Shown here: positions 33,981-42,823 of the stretch, one piece after another | Layout of the letters: each line of letters starts with the position of its first letter | Position numbering within the stretch: position 1 is the first letter of the stretch | From: Allobosea sp. BK604 | GTDB taxonomy: Bacteria > Pseudomonadota > Alphaproteobacteria > Rhizobiales > Beijerinckiaceae | Direction of reading: 5' to 3' | Assembly: GCF_004341515.1 (NCBI RefSeq) | Contig: NZ_SLZF01000014.1 | Location: 62,001 to 126,000 of the forward strand | Length of the DNA stretch: 64,000 nt | Notes under the pieces: model-generated | Databases searched by the model: none | What the model was told of the DNA's origin: nothing | What the model saw: only the letters and a program-made list of their open reading frames with translations | Program-made: the position numbers and the translations under genes

Positions 33981-36542
33981 GTGGGCGCCAGCAAGGGTTT
34001 CGAGGCCGATCCGTCGCTGCCGGGTCTCGTCCGTCACATGCATGCGATCGCGGCCTATCGCGAGGAGCTCGGCCGCCTGCAAGCGTCCTGGGATACGCTG
34101 AGCCTGCTCGGCGAGCTCTCCGGCAACGCCACCGAGATGGCGGGCACCCGCGCGGCTTTCGGAGAGCTGAGCGCGGCCCTGCTCCAGCATCTCGCCATTG
34201 AGACGCATCGCAAGGCGCTGGCCGACCTGCGGACCAAGGCCCAGAACGGCATCAACATCCTCGTGCGCAACCTGTTCGAGCGCACGGCCGATATCGGCTT
34301 CCTCTCCGCCGACGAGCATATCCGCGCCCTGCTGGAGACCGGCTCGGACGATGCCGCGGCGCGTATCGCGCTGGAAGCGCGCTTCAAGGAATATGTCGCG
34401 AAATACTCGGTTTATTCCGACATCATCCTGCTCGATCGCGAGGGCGAGGTCCGCGCCCGGCTGGAGCCGCATGCGGCGGCGTCGAGCAATCACGGCATCC
34501 GCAATGAGGCGCTGGCCAGCGACGGCGCCTATGTCGAATATTTCGGCCCGCTCGATATCGTCTCGGACGAGCCCCGGCTGGTCTATGCCTGGCGTGTCGA
34601 GCGCCCCGGCCAGCGCCCGCTCGGCGTGCTCATCCTGGTCTTCCGCCTTGCCGACGAGATGGACGGCATCTTCCGCAACCTGATCGCGCCCGATGACTGG
34701 ACCGTGCTCGCCTGTGCCGGCCCGGACGGCACGATCATCGCCAGTTCCTGCCCGATCCAGGCGCCGGCCGGCCTGAAGCTGCCGCCGGGCGCCCTCATTC
34801 CCTCGAATAAGCCGCTACGGCTCGGCGGCCGGCAATATCTTGCCGTCGCCTGCGAAGCCGCCGGCTATCAGGGCTATCTCGGACCGGGCTGGAGCTGCAT
34901 CGGGCTGCTGCCGCTGGAAGCCGCCTTCGAGCGCGAGGAAGGGCAGGCGGTCGAGGGCGTCGATGCCGGCCTGCTCGATTCCGTCACCGGCGATCCCGCG
35001 CTGTTCTCCGACGAGCTGCGCACCGTCTCGCGCCAGGCCGGGGTCATCCAGCGTGACCTCAATCGCTCGGTCTGGAACGGCTGGATCAGGCAGACGGATT
35101 CGACCGAGGCCAATGTCGCCTTCTCGAAGCTGCTGCTCTCCGAAGTCTCCAATGCCGGCCGGAAGACCCAGGCCGTGTTCGACGCCTCGATCGGCGATCT
35201 CTACCGTACGGTGATCGCGGCGATCCTCGAGAAATGCCGCTCGCATGCGGGTTTCGCCATCGATGTCATGGACCGCAATCTCTACGAGCGCGCCAATGAT
35301 TGCCGCTGGTGGGCGCTGGACGCGACCTTCGCCAAGGCGCTGTCCGAGCCTGCGCCGGAGGCGTTCCGCGCCTGCCGCGGCGTGCTCGGCGCGATCAATG
35401 CGCTCTACACGGTCTACAGCAACCTGATCCTGTTCGATGCGACCGGCCGTGCCGTCGCGGTCTCGCAGCCCGGGCACGAGGATCTGCTGGGAACGGCGCT
35501 CGACGGCGAATGGGTCGCGCGCACCCTGTCGCTGCGTTCGACACAGGACTATGCGGTCTCGCGCTTCGAGCCGACCGCGCTCTATGACGACGCCGCGACC
35601 TATCTCTACGCTGCCGCCATCCCGGGCCGGAATGGAAGGCCGCTCGGCGGCGTCGCCATCGTCTTCGACTCCACCCCGCAATTCGCGGCGATGCTGCAGG
35701 ATGCCTTGCCGTCCGACGCCGCCGGCAAGCCGCTCGCCGGCGCCTTCGCGCTCTTCCTCGACGATGCCGGCAAGGTCATCGCCTCGACCTCAGAGCGCTT
35801 CGCCATCGGCTCGGCCTGCGATCTCGGTGTCGATCTCGGCGGCGTCGCGCCCAAGCAGGACCTCTCGCGCATCATCGCCTTCGAGGGGCGCTACTACGCC
35901 ATCGGCGCGGTGATCTCGCGGGGCTATCGCGAATACAAGACCAGGGACGGCTATCGCTCTGATGTCGTCGCCGTCTGCGCCGTGCCGCTCGGTGCCGTCA
36001 CGGCGGCGCGCAGCACGCTCGCGGTCGCTGCGAATGCCAATGCCGCGACGCTCGCCCGCAAACCCGGCGAGGGGGCGGTGACCGAGATCGCCACCTTCCA
36101 TATCGCCCGGCACTGGCTCGGCGTGCCGGCACGCGAGGTGGTCGAGGCGGTGGATGCCGCCGACATGAAGCCGGCGGCCGCGACGCTCGCGGGCTCGGTC
36201 TTCGCCGGCTACAAGCTCTACAAGGGCGCGCCGGTCCCTGTGCTCCGGCTGGAGGCGCGGCTCGGGATCGCCGGCGGCCCGCGCGAGGATCAGCAGATCG
36301 TCATCGTCCGCTCGGCCGGCAGCCTGCTCGGCCTCTTGGTCGATGCGCTCGGCACGATTCCGGCGGTGTGCGCGGCCGACATCATGCCGATCAAGGAACT
36401 GACCTCCCGAGACGACGTGCCGGCGACAGGCGTTGTCGGCAATGCCGGCAGCGGCGCGGGCATGCTGATGCTGCTCGATGTCGACCGGCTCGGTCTCGAT
36501 ATCCTCGGGCGGACGCCGTTCCGGGCCCAGGCCGCGGAATGA
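33981..36542 (+). CDS. Soluble sensor protein: two Cache-like repeats fused to CheW
   Basis: About 853 residues and no transmembrane helix or signal peptide. The last ~150 residues (TEIATFHIARHWLGVPAREVVEAVDA ... LLVDALGTIPAV) are a CheW domain. The front part is an internal duplication: RNLFERTADIGFLSAD ... YSVYSDIILLDREGEVRA (~85-300) and RNLYERANDCRWWALD ... YTVYSNLILFDATGRAVA (~420-690), each followed by a strand-rich Cache/PAS-like stretch. No MCP or kinase domain. It could couple a cytosolic signal straight to a CheA array. The start is TTG 33948 or GTG 33981; GTG has the better-placed G-rich site. It stands alone, with a hairpin downstream. Confidence 0.82.
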   Translation: MGASKGFEADPSLPGLVRHMHAIAAYREELGRLQASWDTLSLLGELSGNATEMAGTRAAFGELSAALLQHLAIETHRKALADLRTKAQNGINILVRNLFERTADIGFLSADEHIRALLETGSDDAAARIALEARFKEYVAKYSVYSDIILLDREGEVRARLEPHAAASSNHGIRNEALASDGAYVEYFGPLDIVSDEPRLVYAWRVERPGQRPLGVLILVFRLADEMDGIFRNLIAPDDWTVLACAGPDGTIIASSCPIQAPAGLKLPPGALIPSNKPLRLGGRQYLAVACEAAGYQGYLGPGWSCIGLLPLEAAFEREEGQAVEGVDAGLLDSVTGDPALFSDELRTVSRQAGVIQRDLNRSVWNGWIRQTDSTEANVAFSKLLLSEVSNAGRKTQAVFDASIGDLYRTVIAAILEKCRSHAGFAIDVMDRNLYERANDCRWWALDATFAKALSEPAPEAFRACRGVLGAINALYTVYSNLILFDATGRAVAVSQPGHEDLLGTALDGEWVARTLSLRSTQDYAVSRFEPTALYDDAATYLYAAAIPGRNGRPLGGVAIVFDSTPQFAAMLQDALPSDAAGKPLAGAFALFLDDAGKVIASTSERFAIGSACDLGVDLGGVAPKQDLSRIIAFEGRYYAIGAVISRGYREYKTRDGYRSDVVAVCAVPLGAVTAARSTLAVAANANAATLARKPGEGAVTEIATFHIARHWLGVPAREVVEAVDAADMKPAAATLAGSVFAGYKLYKGAPVPVLRLEARLGIAGGPREDQQIVIVRSAGSLLGLLVDALGTIPAVCAADIMPIKELTSRDDVPATGVVGNAGSGAGMLMLLDVDRLGLDILGRTPFRAQAAE

Positions 36543-36546
36543 AAAA

Positions 36547-36567
36547 GCCCTCCCGTGAAGGGAGGGC
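36547..36567 (-). terminator. Intrinsic terminator between convergent genes
   Basis: GCCCTCCC (36547-36554) and GGGAGGGC (36560-36567) form a perfect 8-bp stem; on the - strand the stem is followed by TTTTTC. It ends the amino-acid binding protein gene and may also serve the CheW fusion gene on the + strand. Confidence 0.8.
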
Positions 36568-36608
36568 TTCATGGCGAGGGCCCTGGCCCGAGCCGGATCT
36601 ATTTGCTC

Positions 36609-37643
36609 TCAGCGCACCGGCGGCGCGTATTGCAGCCCGCCCTGGGTCCAGAGCCGATTGACGCCGCGCGGCAGGTAGTTGCTCGACTTCTCGCCGAAAT
36701 GGCGCTCGAAGCTCTCGCCGTAATTGCCGACCGCCTTGATGATGCGCACGGCCCAGTCATTGGTCAGGCCGAGCGACTCGCCGAACTTGCTTTCGACGCC
36801 GAGCAGGCGGCGCACTTCCGGGTTCTGCGAGGTCTTCACCATCTCGTCGACATTCGCCTGGGTGACGCCGAGCTCCTCGGCATCGATCAGCGCGAACACG
36901 ACCCAGCGCACGAGGTCGAACCAGGCCTGGTCATTCTTGCGCACCCACGGGCCGAGCGGTTCCTTGGAGATCACCTCCTGCAGCAGCAGGTGCTCGTCCG
37001 GCTTCTGCAGCTTGCCGCGCGTGCCGGCGAGCGAGGAGAGGTCGGTGGTGTAGGCGTCGCAGCGGCCGGCCTCATAGGCGGCGACCGTCTCTTCCAGCGT
37101 GGCGAAGGCGACCGTCTCGAACTTGATCTTGTTGGTGCGGCCGTAGTCGGCGAGGTTGAGCTCGGTCGTCGTGCCCTGCGCGACGCAGACCGAGGCGCCG
37201 TCGAGCTCCTTGACCTTGGTGACGCCGAGCTTCTTGCGGACGATGAAGCCCTGGCCGTCATAATAGTTCACGGCGGTGAAGCTGATGCCCTGGCCGATAT
37301 CGCGGCTCAGCGACCAGGTCGTGGTGCGCGCCAGCACGTCGATCTCGCCGCTCTGCAGTGCGACCAGCCGGTTCTTGCTCGACAGCGACAGGTACATCGC
37401 CTTGTCCTGGTCGTTGAAGATCGCGGCCGCCAGCGCACGGCAGACATCGGTGTCGAAGCCGCGCCAGACGCCCTTGGCGTCCTGCAGCGAGAAGCCCGGC
37501 ACGCCTTCGCTGGTGCCGCAGATGATCTGGCCGCGCGCCTTGATCTTGTCGAGCGTCGACTGGCCGGCCTGGGCAAAGGCGGGAATGGCCGAAAGCGCCG
37601 CGAGCGCAAGGCCCGCCGCCAGGCTGAGGAGAGAGGTCTTCAC
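36609..37643 (-). CDS. Amino-acid ABC transporter substrate-binding protein (AapJ-like), paralogue 1
   Basis: 344 residues with a signal peptide (MKTSLLSLAAGLALAALSAIPAFA-Q). Family blocks: LDKIKARGQIICGTSEGVPGFSLQDAKGVWRGFDTDVCRALAAAIF, VCVAQGTTTELNLADY, YTTDLSSLAG and LGLTNDWAVRIIKAVGNYGESFERHFG, as in AapJ/BztA general L-amino-acid binders. The start is GTG 37643, 7 nt after GGGAG. No permease or ATPase gene is adjacent. A same-length paralogue lies at 39389-40423, on the other side of rpmI-rplT. Confidence 0.93.
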   Translation of the reverse strand: MKTSLLSLAAGLALAALSAIPAFAQAGQSTLDKIKARGQIICGTSEGVPGFSLQDAKGVWRGFDTDVCRALAAAIFNDQDKAMYLSLSSKNRLVALQSGEIDVLARTTTWSLSRDIGQGISFTAVNYYDGQGFIVRKKLGVTKVKELDGASVCVAQGTTTELNLADYGRTNKIKFETVAFATLEETVAAYEAGRCDAYTTDLSSLAGTRGKLQKPDEHLLLQEVISKEPLGPWVRKNDQAWFDLVRWVVFALIDAEELGVTQANVDEMVKTSQNPEVRRLLGVESKFGESLGLTNDWAVRIIKAVGNYGESFERHFGEKSSNYLPRGVNRLWTQGGLQYAPPVR

Positions 37644-37932
37644 GTCATAATCTCCGGGAGGGAAGGCGGCGGCCAATGATCCCGAACTGTTACGATGGTG
37701 TGAACATTTTGCGTCCGGCGCGGCCGCATGCGACGAAAGGGCCGCCAAAGATCGATTCGGCCTGCATTTTCGTCTTTGCGCGCCTGCACTTGCCAGGGCC
37801 GGGCTTTTCTGTCATACGCGCGGCCTTCGATCGCCCGGCTGATAAGGGCTGCCGTGGCGGTCGTACTTTGCTTCCAGCAAGCAAAACTTCAGCGGCGCAT
37901 TTCGCGCGTCCGCGACCATTTGAGGAGCTGAA
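37644..37932. other. Divergent promoter region, binding protein / rpmI
   Basis: A 289-bp gap holding the leaders of the - strand binding-protein gene and of rpmI-rplT. GCTTCCAGCAAGCAAAACTTC near 37870 and TGAGGAGCTGAA at 37920-37931 (rpmI ribosome binding site) are visible. Nothing else was recognised; an L20-binding leader is possible but not shown. Confidence 0.4.
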
Positions 37933-38133
37933 ATGCCCAAGATCAAGACGAAGTCGAGCGCTAAAAAGCGCTTCAAGATCACCGGAACCGGCAAGGTGCT
38001 CTATGCCCAGGCCGGCAAGCGTCACGGCATGATCAAGCGGACCAACAAGCAGATCCGCAATCACCGCGGCACGACAACGCTCTTCGAGGGCGATGCGGCC
38101 AACGTGAAGAAGTACTTCCTGCCGAACGGCTGA
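37933..38133 (+). CDS. rpmI: 50S ribosomal protein L35
   Basis: 66 residues: MPKIKTKSSAKKRFKITGTG, KVLYAQAGKRHGMIKRTNKQ, and ending VKKYFLPNG; complete and typical of L35. GAGGAG precedes the ATG. It is followed by rplT after 28 bp and the two form one operon. Confidence 0.98.
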   Translation: MPKIKTKSSAKKRFKITGTGKVLYAQAGKRHGMIKRTNKQIRNHRGTTTLFEGDAANVKKYFLPNG

Positions 38134-38161
38134 CGCCCTCTAACCTTCCGGAGATCATCAC

Positions 38162-38536
38162 ATGGCTCGCGTGAAACGGGGCGTAACGGCCCACGCCAAG
38201 CACAAGAAGACATTCAAGGCCGCCAAGGGCTTCTATGGCCGCCGCAAGAACACGATCCGCGCCGCCAAGGCGGCCGTCGATCGCTCGATGCAATATGCCT
38301 ATCGCGACCGCAAGAACCGGAAGCGCTCGTTCCGCGCGCTCTGGATCCAGCGCCTCAACGCTGCGGTGCGCGAGCATGGCCTGACCTACTCGGTCTTCAT
38401 CGGCGGCCTCGCCAAGGCGGGCCTCGAGCTCGACCGCAAGACCCTCTCGGCTCTCGCCATCGACGACGCTGCTGCCTTCACGGCCGTGGTCGAGACGGTG
38501 AAGGGCGTGCTCGGCGCCGAGGCCAAGGCCGCCTGA
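38162..38536 (+). CDS. rplT: 50S ribosomal protein L20
   Basis: 124 residues with MARVKRGVTAHAKHKKTFKAAKGFYGRRKNTIR and RALWIQRLNAAVREHGLTYSVFIGGLAKAGLELDRKTLSALA, the full L20 sequence. The Ala-rich tail (GAEAKAA) makes it slightly longer than average. It binds 23S rRNA early in 50S assembly. The expected next genes, pheS-pheT, are 7 kb away. A strong terminator follows. Confidence 0.98.
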   Translation: MARVKRGVTAHAKHKKTFKAAKGFYGRRKNTIRAAKAAVDRSMQYAYRDRKNRKRSFRALWIQRLNAAVREHGLTYSVFIGGLAKAGLELDRKTLSALAIDDAAAFTAVVETVKGVLGAEAKAA

Positions 38537-38564
38537 GCGGCTTTTGCCGAATTGAATTGGAAAA

Positions 38565-38594
38565 GGCCGGCAGCGATGCCGGCCTTTTTCTTTT
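38565..38594 (+). terminator. Intrinsic terminator of rpmI-rplT
   Basis: GGCCGGC (38565-38571) and GCCGGCC (38578-38584) pair around AGCGAT and are followed by TTTTTCTTTT. Confidence 0.9.
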
Positions 38595-38665
38595 GCGATG
38601 GTTGCAGTGCACAACCGACGCCATTCCGGCGTGAGCGGCAGGTGTGAATAGCGCGACATCGCGAC

Positions 38666-38699
38666 CCCGTCATTGCTTCGCTCCGCTCGCAATGACGGG
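38666..38699. repeat. Short palindromic repeat
   Basis: CCCGTCATTGC (38666-38676) and GCAATGACGGG (38689-38699) are a perfect 11-bp inverted repeat with loop TTCGCTCCGCTC. The same sequence type (GCGAGCGTAGCGAAGC ... CGCAATGACG) recurs at 62742-62829. A dispersed repeat common in related genomes. Confidence 0.7.
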
Positions 38700-38746
38700 A
38701 AAGTCACGGCTGCTGCGTCCGACGGCCTATACTTCTCTCTTGAGGT

Positions 38747-39385
38747 TCAGGACGCTTCCAGCAGCAGCCGGCGCAGCTTGCGCACTGCGCTGCCCGGCGT
38801 GGTCAGCACCGGCTTGCCGGTCATGGCGGCGAGGGCAGGTGCCACGCGCGCCAGGCTGAACTGTGCCAGCGCGATCGTATCGCAATCCTTCAGCTCCTCG
38901 GCCGCCAGCAGCGCCAGCCGGTCGTGCTCGCCGGTATCGCCACGGTCGAGCGCCGCCATCGCGCCCTCCGCCAGCTTGGGCACGAGGCGCAGGCTGGCCG
39001 GGAATTCTGGCGGCATCGATGCCAGCGTCGGCCCGAAGCTGGCGAGCAGGCCGAGCGTGCCGCCGAGCGCCTCCGCCTCCTCGATCATCGCCTCGTTCGG
39101 CTTCAGCACCGGCATCGGTGCGAGCGCCCGCTGCACCGCCTCGATACAGGGGCCGAAGGCCGAGCAGGTGAACAGGATGCCGTCCGCGCCCGTGCGCTTC
39201 GCATAGTCGCCGAGCGCGAGGAAGCGTTGCGTCATCGCCTCCGTGAGCTTGCCGTCGCGCGCCAGATCGGCCGAGAGCGAATCGTCGAGCAGGTTCATCA
39301 GCCGGGCTTCCGGCCAGAGCTCCGCAAAGGCCGCCTCGATCGGAGGCGGCGAGTGGCGCAGGGCGTGGATCAGCGTAATCCGCAT
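38747..39385 (-). CDS. Aspartate/glutamate racemase family protein
   Basis: 212 residues. The first catalytic Cys is seen in DGILFTCSAFGPCIEA; the place of the second Cys reads DTIALAQFSLARVAP, so Ser or none replaces it and the protein may be a lyase/isomerase relative (maleate isomerase, arylmalonate decarboxylase, hydantoin racemase) rather than a true racemase. It begins 3 bp after the binding-protein gene ends, at the end of the rpiR operon. Confidence 0.8.
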   Translation of the reverse strand: MRITLIHALRHSPPPIEAAFAELWPEARLMNLLDDSLSADLARDGKLTEAMTQRFLALGDYAKRTGADGILFTCSAFGPCIEAVQRALAPMPVLKPNEAMIEEAEALGGTLGLLASFGPTLASMPPEFPASLRLVPKLAEGAMAALDRGDTGEHDRLALLAAEELKDCDTIALAQFSLARVAPALAAMTGKPVLTTPGSAVRKLRRLLLEAS

Positions 39386-39388
39386 CGT

Positions 39389-40423
39389 TCACCTGATCGG
39401 GTAGGGGTATTGCAGGCCGCCGCGCGAGGCGAGGTCGTTCAGGCCGCGCTTGAGTAGCAGCCGCGAGCCGGAGCCGACATTGCGCTCGAAGGCCTCGCCA
39501 TAATTGCCGACATGCTTGACGATCCGGTAGGCCCAGTCGTTGGTGAGGCCGAGCGCCTCGCCGAACTTGCCGTCGGCGCCGAGCAGGCGGCGCACCTCCG
39601 GATTGCTCGACGATTTCAGCTGCTCGTCGACATTCGCCATGGTCACGCCGAACTCCTCCGCGTTGATCATCGCATAGTGCACCCAGCGCACCAGCGCGAA
39701 CCAGTTCTCGTCGCCACGCCGCACGGCGGGCCCGAGGGGCTCGCGCGAGATCAGCTCGGGCAGGATCGTGAAATCGTCAGGCTTGGCGAACTTCAGCCGC
39801 TCGGCGGCAAGGCCCGAGCTGTCGGTGGTGAAGGCGTCGCAGCGCCCGGCCTCCAGCGACTTGACGCCCTCCTCGTTGGTGGCGAAGGCGATGCCCTCGT
39901 ATTTGAGGTTATGCGTGCGGAAATAGTCGGCGAGGTTGAGCTCGGTCGTCGTGCCCTGCGTCACGCAGATCGAGGCGCCGTTGAGGCCTTTCGCATCGGT
40001 GACGCCGAGCGCCTTCCTCACCATGAAGCCCTGGCCGTCATAGAAATTGATCGTCGGCCAGGCCATGCCCTGTGCCGTGTCGCGCGCCATCGTGTAGGTG
40101 GCGTTGCGCGCAAGCAGGTCGACCTCGCCGTTCTGGACCACGAGGAAGCGCATTTGCGGCGTGGTCGGTACGAACTTGATCTTGTTGGGATCGTTGAAGA
40201 TCGCTGCCGCGATGGCGCGGCAGAGATCGATGTCGAGCCCGTTCCAGCGGCCATTGCCATCCTGCACGCCGAAGCCGGGAAGGCCGACATGCATGCCGCA
40301 GACGAGCTCGCCGCGCTGCTTCACGCGCTCCAGCGTGTTGCCGCTATTGGTCTGGGCCAGGGCCGAGCTCGCCGCCAGGGCGAGACCGAGGCCCAGGGCA
40401 GCCGTCTTCAGTCGTTTGAGCAT
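39389..40423 (-). CDS. Amino-acid ABC transporter substrate-binding protein (AapJ-like), paralogue 2
   Basis: 344 residues with a signal peptide (MLKRLKTAALGLGLALAASSALA-Q). Blocks such as LERVKQRGELVCGMHVGLPGFGVQDGNGRWNGLDIDLCRAIAAAIF, ICVTQGTTTELNLADY, FTTDSSGLA and LGLTNDWAYRIVKHVGNYGEAFERNVG parallel paralogue 1 throughout. GAGGGGAT precedes the ATG. It is placed between an aminotransferase and a racemase-family gene with an RpiR regulator upstream, without its own permease, so it must share a transporter encoded elsewhere. Confidence 0.93.
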   Translation of the reverse strand: MLKRLKTAALGLGLALAASSALAQTNSGNTLERVKQRGELVCGMHVGLPGFGVQDGNGRWNGLDIDLCRAIAAAIFNDPNKIKFVPTTPQMRFLVVQNGEVDLLARNATYTMARDTAQGMAWPTINFYDGQGFMVRKALGVTDAKGLNGASICVTQGTTTELNLADYFRTHNLKYEGIAFATNEEGVKSLEAGRCDAFTTDSSGLAAERLKFAKPDDFTILPELISREPLGPAVRRGDENWFALVRWVHYAMINAEEFGVTMANVDEQLKSSSNPEVRRLLGADGKFGEALGLTNDWAYRIVKHVGNYGEAFERNVGSGSRLLLKRGLNDLASRGGLQYPYPIR

Positions 40424-40572
40424 TTTATATCCCCTCTTTGTTGATTTTGGGCAGGCTTGAAGGCGTGAGGCTCAACGCATCGGCCCGAAAGCTGGCTTGC
40501 GGCTTTCGGAAAAGCCGATGCGAAAACAGGACGCTGGATCACCGGACCGGATACGAACTCCGGTCCGACGGT

Positions 40573-41904
40573 CTAAGCCGCGGTCGCGATCGCCGCGTCG
40601 ACGGCATCGCCCAGGCGCTCGACGATCGCGTCGAGATCGGCCGGGCCGGCGATGAAGGGCGGGGCGAGCAGGACATGGTCGCCGCTGCGGCCATCGGCCG
40701 TGCCGCCCATCGGATAGACCAGCAGGCCGCGCGTCATCGCCTCCTGCTTGATCCTGGCGTTGAGCTTGAGCTTGGGATCGAACGGGGTCTTGCTCGCGCG
40801 GTCGGCGACGAACTCGACGCCCCAGAAATGGCCGCGGCCGCGAATGTCGCCGACATGGCGGTGATTGCCGAGCCGCTCGGTCAGGCGCTGCTCGATATGG
40901 CCACCCTGCCGGAAGACCTTCTCGACCAGCCCGTCGCGCGCCACGACCTTCTGCACGGCGAGCGCGGCGGCGCAGGCGAGGGGATGGCCGACATAGGTCT
41001 GGCTGTGCGGGAACAGGCCCGAGCCGGCCCTGACCGTATCCATGATATGGCCGGCGACGAGCATCGCGCCGATCGGCGCATAGCCGCCGCCGAGCCCCTT
41101 GGCGATCGCCATCAGGTCGGGTGCGACGCCTTCCTGCTCGCAGGCATGCAGCGTGCCGGTGCGGCCCATGCCGCACATCACCTCGTCGAGGATCAGAAGC
41201 ACGCCGTGGCGGTCGCAGATCTCGCGGATGCGCTTGAAATAGCCCGGCGCAGGCGGCGAGACGCCGAGCGTGGCGCCGACCACGGTCTCGGCCAAGAAGG
41301 CCGCGACCGTCTCCGGTCCGAGCGCCAGGATCTTCTCCTCGAGCTCGTCGGCGACGCGCAGCCCATAGGCCTCCACCGTCTCCTCCGGACGCCTGCCGCG
41401 ATATTCATGGCAGGCCGAGATGTGCTGGCCGTCCATCAGCATCTCCTCGAAGGCAACGCGGTCCTTCATCCGGCCGCCGACCGAGAGGGCGCCGAGCGTG
41501 ATGCCGTGATAGCTCTGCCGCCGCGAGATGAAGTTGACACGCCTGGTCTCGCCGCGCTCGACGAAGACATGCCGCGCCATCTTGAGGCAGGCCTCGATCG
41601 CCTCCGAGCCGCTGCTGCAGAAATAGACATTCGCCATGCCGGCCGGCGCCGAGGCGATCAGCCGCTCGGCCAGCTCCTCGGCCGGAGCGCTGGTGAAGAA
41701 GCTGGTATGGGCATAGGCGAGCTGGTCGATCTGCGCATGCATCGCCGCCAGCACGTCGGGATGGCCATGGCCGAGGCAGGAGACCGCCGCACCGCCGCTG
41801 GCGTCGATATAGTCGCGGCCCTCGCTGTCGCGCAGGAAGAGGCCCTGTCCGCTCGCGGCGGTGGGGTAGGGCTGGTTGAGCAGCCGGTGAAGAACTTGCG
41901 TCAT
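40573..41904 (-). CDS. Class III PLP-dependent aminotransferase
   Basis: 443 residues. Fold-type I features: LFLRDSEGRDYIDASGGAAVSCLGHGHP, YFCSSGSEAIEACLKMAR, LILDEVMCGMGRTGTLHACEQEGVAPDLMAIAKGLGGGYAPIGAMLV with the PLP-binding Lys in AKGLGGG. It resembles omega-amino acid and diamine transaminases. The start ATG 41904 overlaps the rpiR stop by 4 bp (ATGA). The neighbours, a binding protein and a racemase-family enzyme, suggest catabolism of an imported amino compound. Confidence 0.92.
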   Translation of the reverse strand: MTQVLHRLLNQPYPTAASGQGLFLRDSEGRDYIDASGGAAVSCLGHGHPDVLAAMHAQIDQLAYAHTSFFTSAPAEELAERLIASAPAGMANVYFCSSGSEAIEACLKMARHVFVERGETRRVNFISRRQSYHGITLGALSVGGRMKDRVAFEEMLMDGQHISACHEYRGRRPEETVEAYGLRVADELEEKILALGPETVAAFLAETVVGATLGVSPPAPGYFKRIREICDRHGVLLILDEVMCGMGRTGTLHACEQEGVAPDLMAIAKGLGGGYAPIGAMLVAGHIMDTVRAGSGLFPHSQTYVGHPLACAAALAVQKVVARDGLVEKVFRQGGHIEQRLTERLGNHRHVGDIRGRGHFWGVEFVADRASKTPFDPKLKLNARIKQEAMTRGLLVYPMGGTADGRSGDHVLLAPPFIAGPADLDAIVERLGDAVDAAIATAA

Positions 41905-42794
41905 GGCTCGCCTCGCTTGCCGGGTCGTGCGGTCTGGAAGGTGTTGAAGGCGTCGAGCTGGGCCTCGCTCTGCGCGATCGCATCGAGCGCCGGGCGCCCC
42001 TGCTTGGCCGCGATCAGCGCCGCCAGGCATTCGGCCGCGGCGAACGCAGGCGTCATGCTGTGGAAGAAGGAGGGCGTCTCGGTCCGCACGATCAAGGCCT
42101 CGTCCGCCAGCCGGGCGAGCGGCGACATCGCGCTGTCGGTCAGCGCCACCACGGCGGCGCCGCGCCCGCGCGCATAATCGGCCGCCTGCAAGGTGAGCCG
42201 GGTATAGGGTGCGACGGAAATGGCGAAGAGCAGGTCTCCCGGGCCGATCAGCCTGAGGGCGTCGATGCCGCGCCCGCCTGCGGTATCGGCGAGGATGGTC
42301 GGCGCGCCCGTGAGCGCACGGATGTAGTCGAAAACATAGGCCGCCGGAAAGGCCGAGCGCAGGCCGAAGCAGAAGACGCGCGACGCGGCGAGGATCATCC
42401 CGGCGGCGCGCTCGAACCGGGCCAGCGAGTCGGGCTCGCGCAGCGCCTGCATGTGCTGGGCGAGCGCGCCGAACAGATCCTGCGCCAATGCGCCGCCGCC
42501 CTCCTGCTCATGGCGCGCGATCAACTCCTCGGCCCGGCCGTGGAAACTGTCCGGCCGCTGCCGCATCGCCGCGGCATGGATGGCGCGCACGGCCTCGAAC
42601 CCGTCGAGCCCGAGCCGCTGCGCCAGTCGTGTGAAGGTCGCGGGTGTCAGCCCGCTGCGGCGCGCCTGCTCCCTGGTGGTCAGCAGCGCGACATCGGCGG
42701 GATGGTCGAGCACCCAGCGCGCCGCCTGCTGAAGCTGCGGCGGCAAGTGCTCGAACTGATCCTTGAGAGCTGCGGTCAGGCGCGATCCGTCCAT
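41901..42794 (-). CDS. MurR/RpiR-family transcriptional regulator
   Basis: 297 residues: an N-terminal HTH_6 domain (~1-77; LPPQLQQAARWVLDHPADVALLTTREQARRSGLTPATFTRLAQRLG) and a SIS domain (~125-260; ASRVFCFGLRSAFPAAYVFDYIR, GDLLFAISVAPYTRLTLQAADYARGRGAAVVALTD). SIS domains bind phosphosugars or related effectors. First gene of the operon rpiR-aminotransferase-binding protein-racemase; a dyad at 42824-42869 is its likely operator. Confidence 0.92.
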   Translation of the reverse strand: MDGSRLTAALKDQFEHLPPQLQQAARWVLDHPADVALLTTREQARRSGLTPATFTRLAQRLGLDGFEAVRAIHAAAMRQRPDSFHGRAEELIARHEQEGGGALAQDLFGALAQHMQALREPDSLARFERAAGMILAASRVFCFGLRSAFPAAYVFDYIRALTGAPTILADTAGGRGIDALRLIGPGDLLFAISVAPYTRLTLQAADYARGRGAAVVALTDSAMSPLARLADEALIVRTETPSFFHSMTPAFAAAECLAALIAAKQGRPALDAIAQSEAQLDAFNTFQTARPGKRGEP

Positions 42795-42823
42795 GACGAG
42801 ACGCTAGCAGCGTCCCCTGTGGA

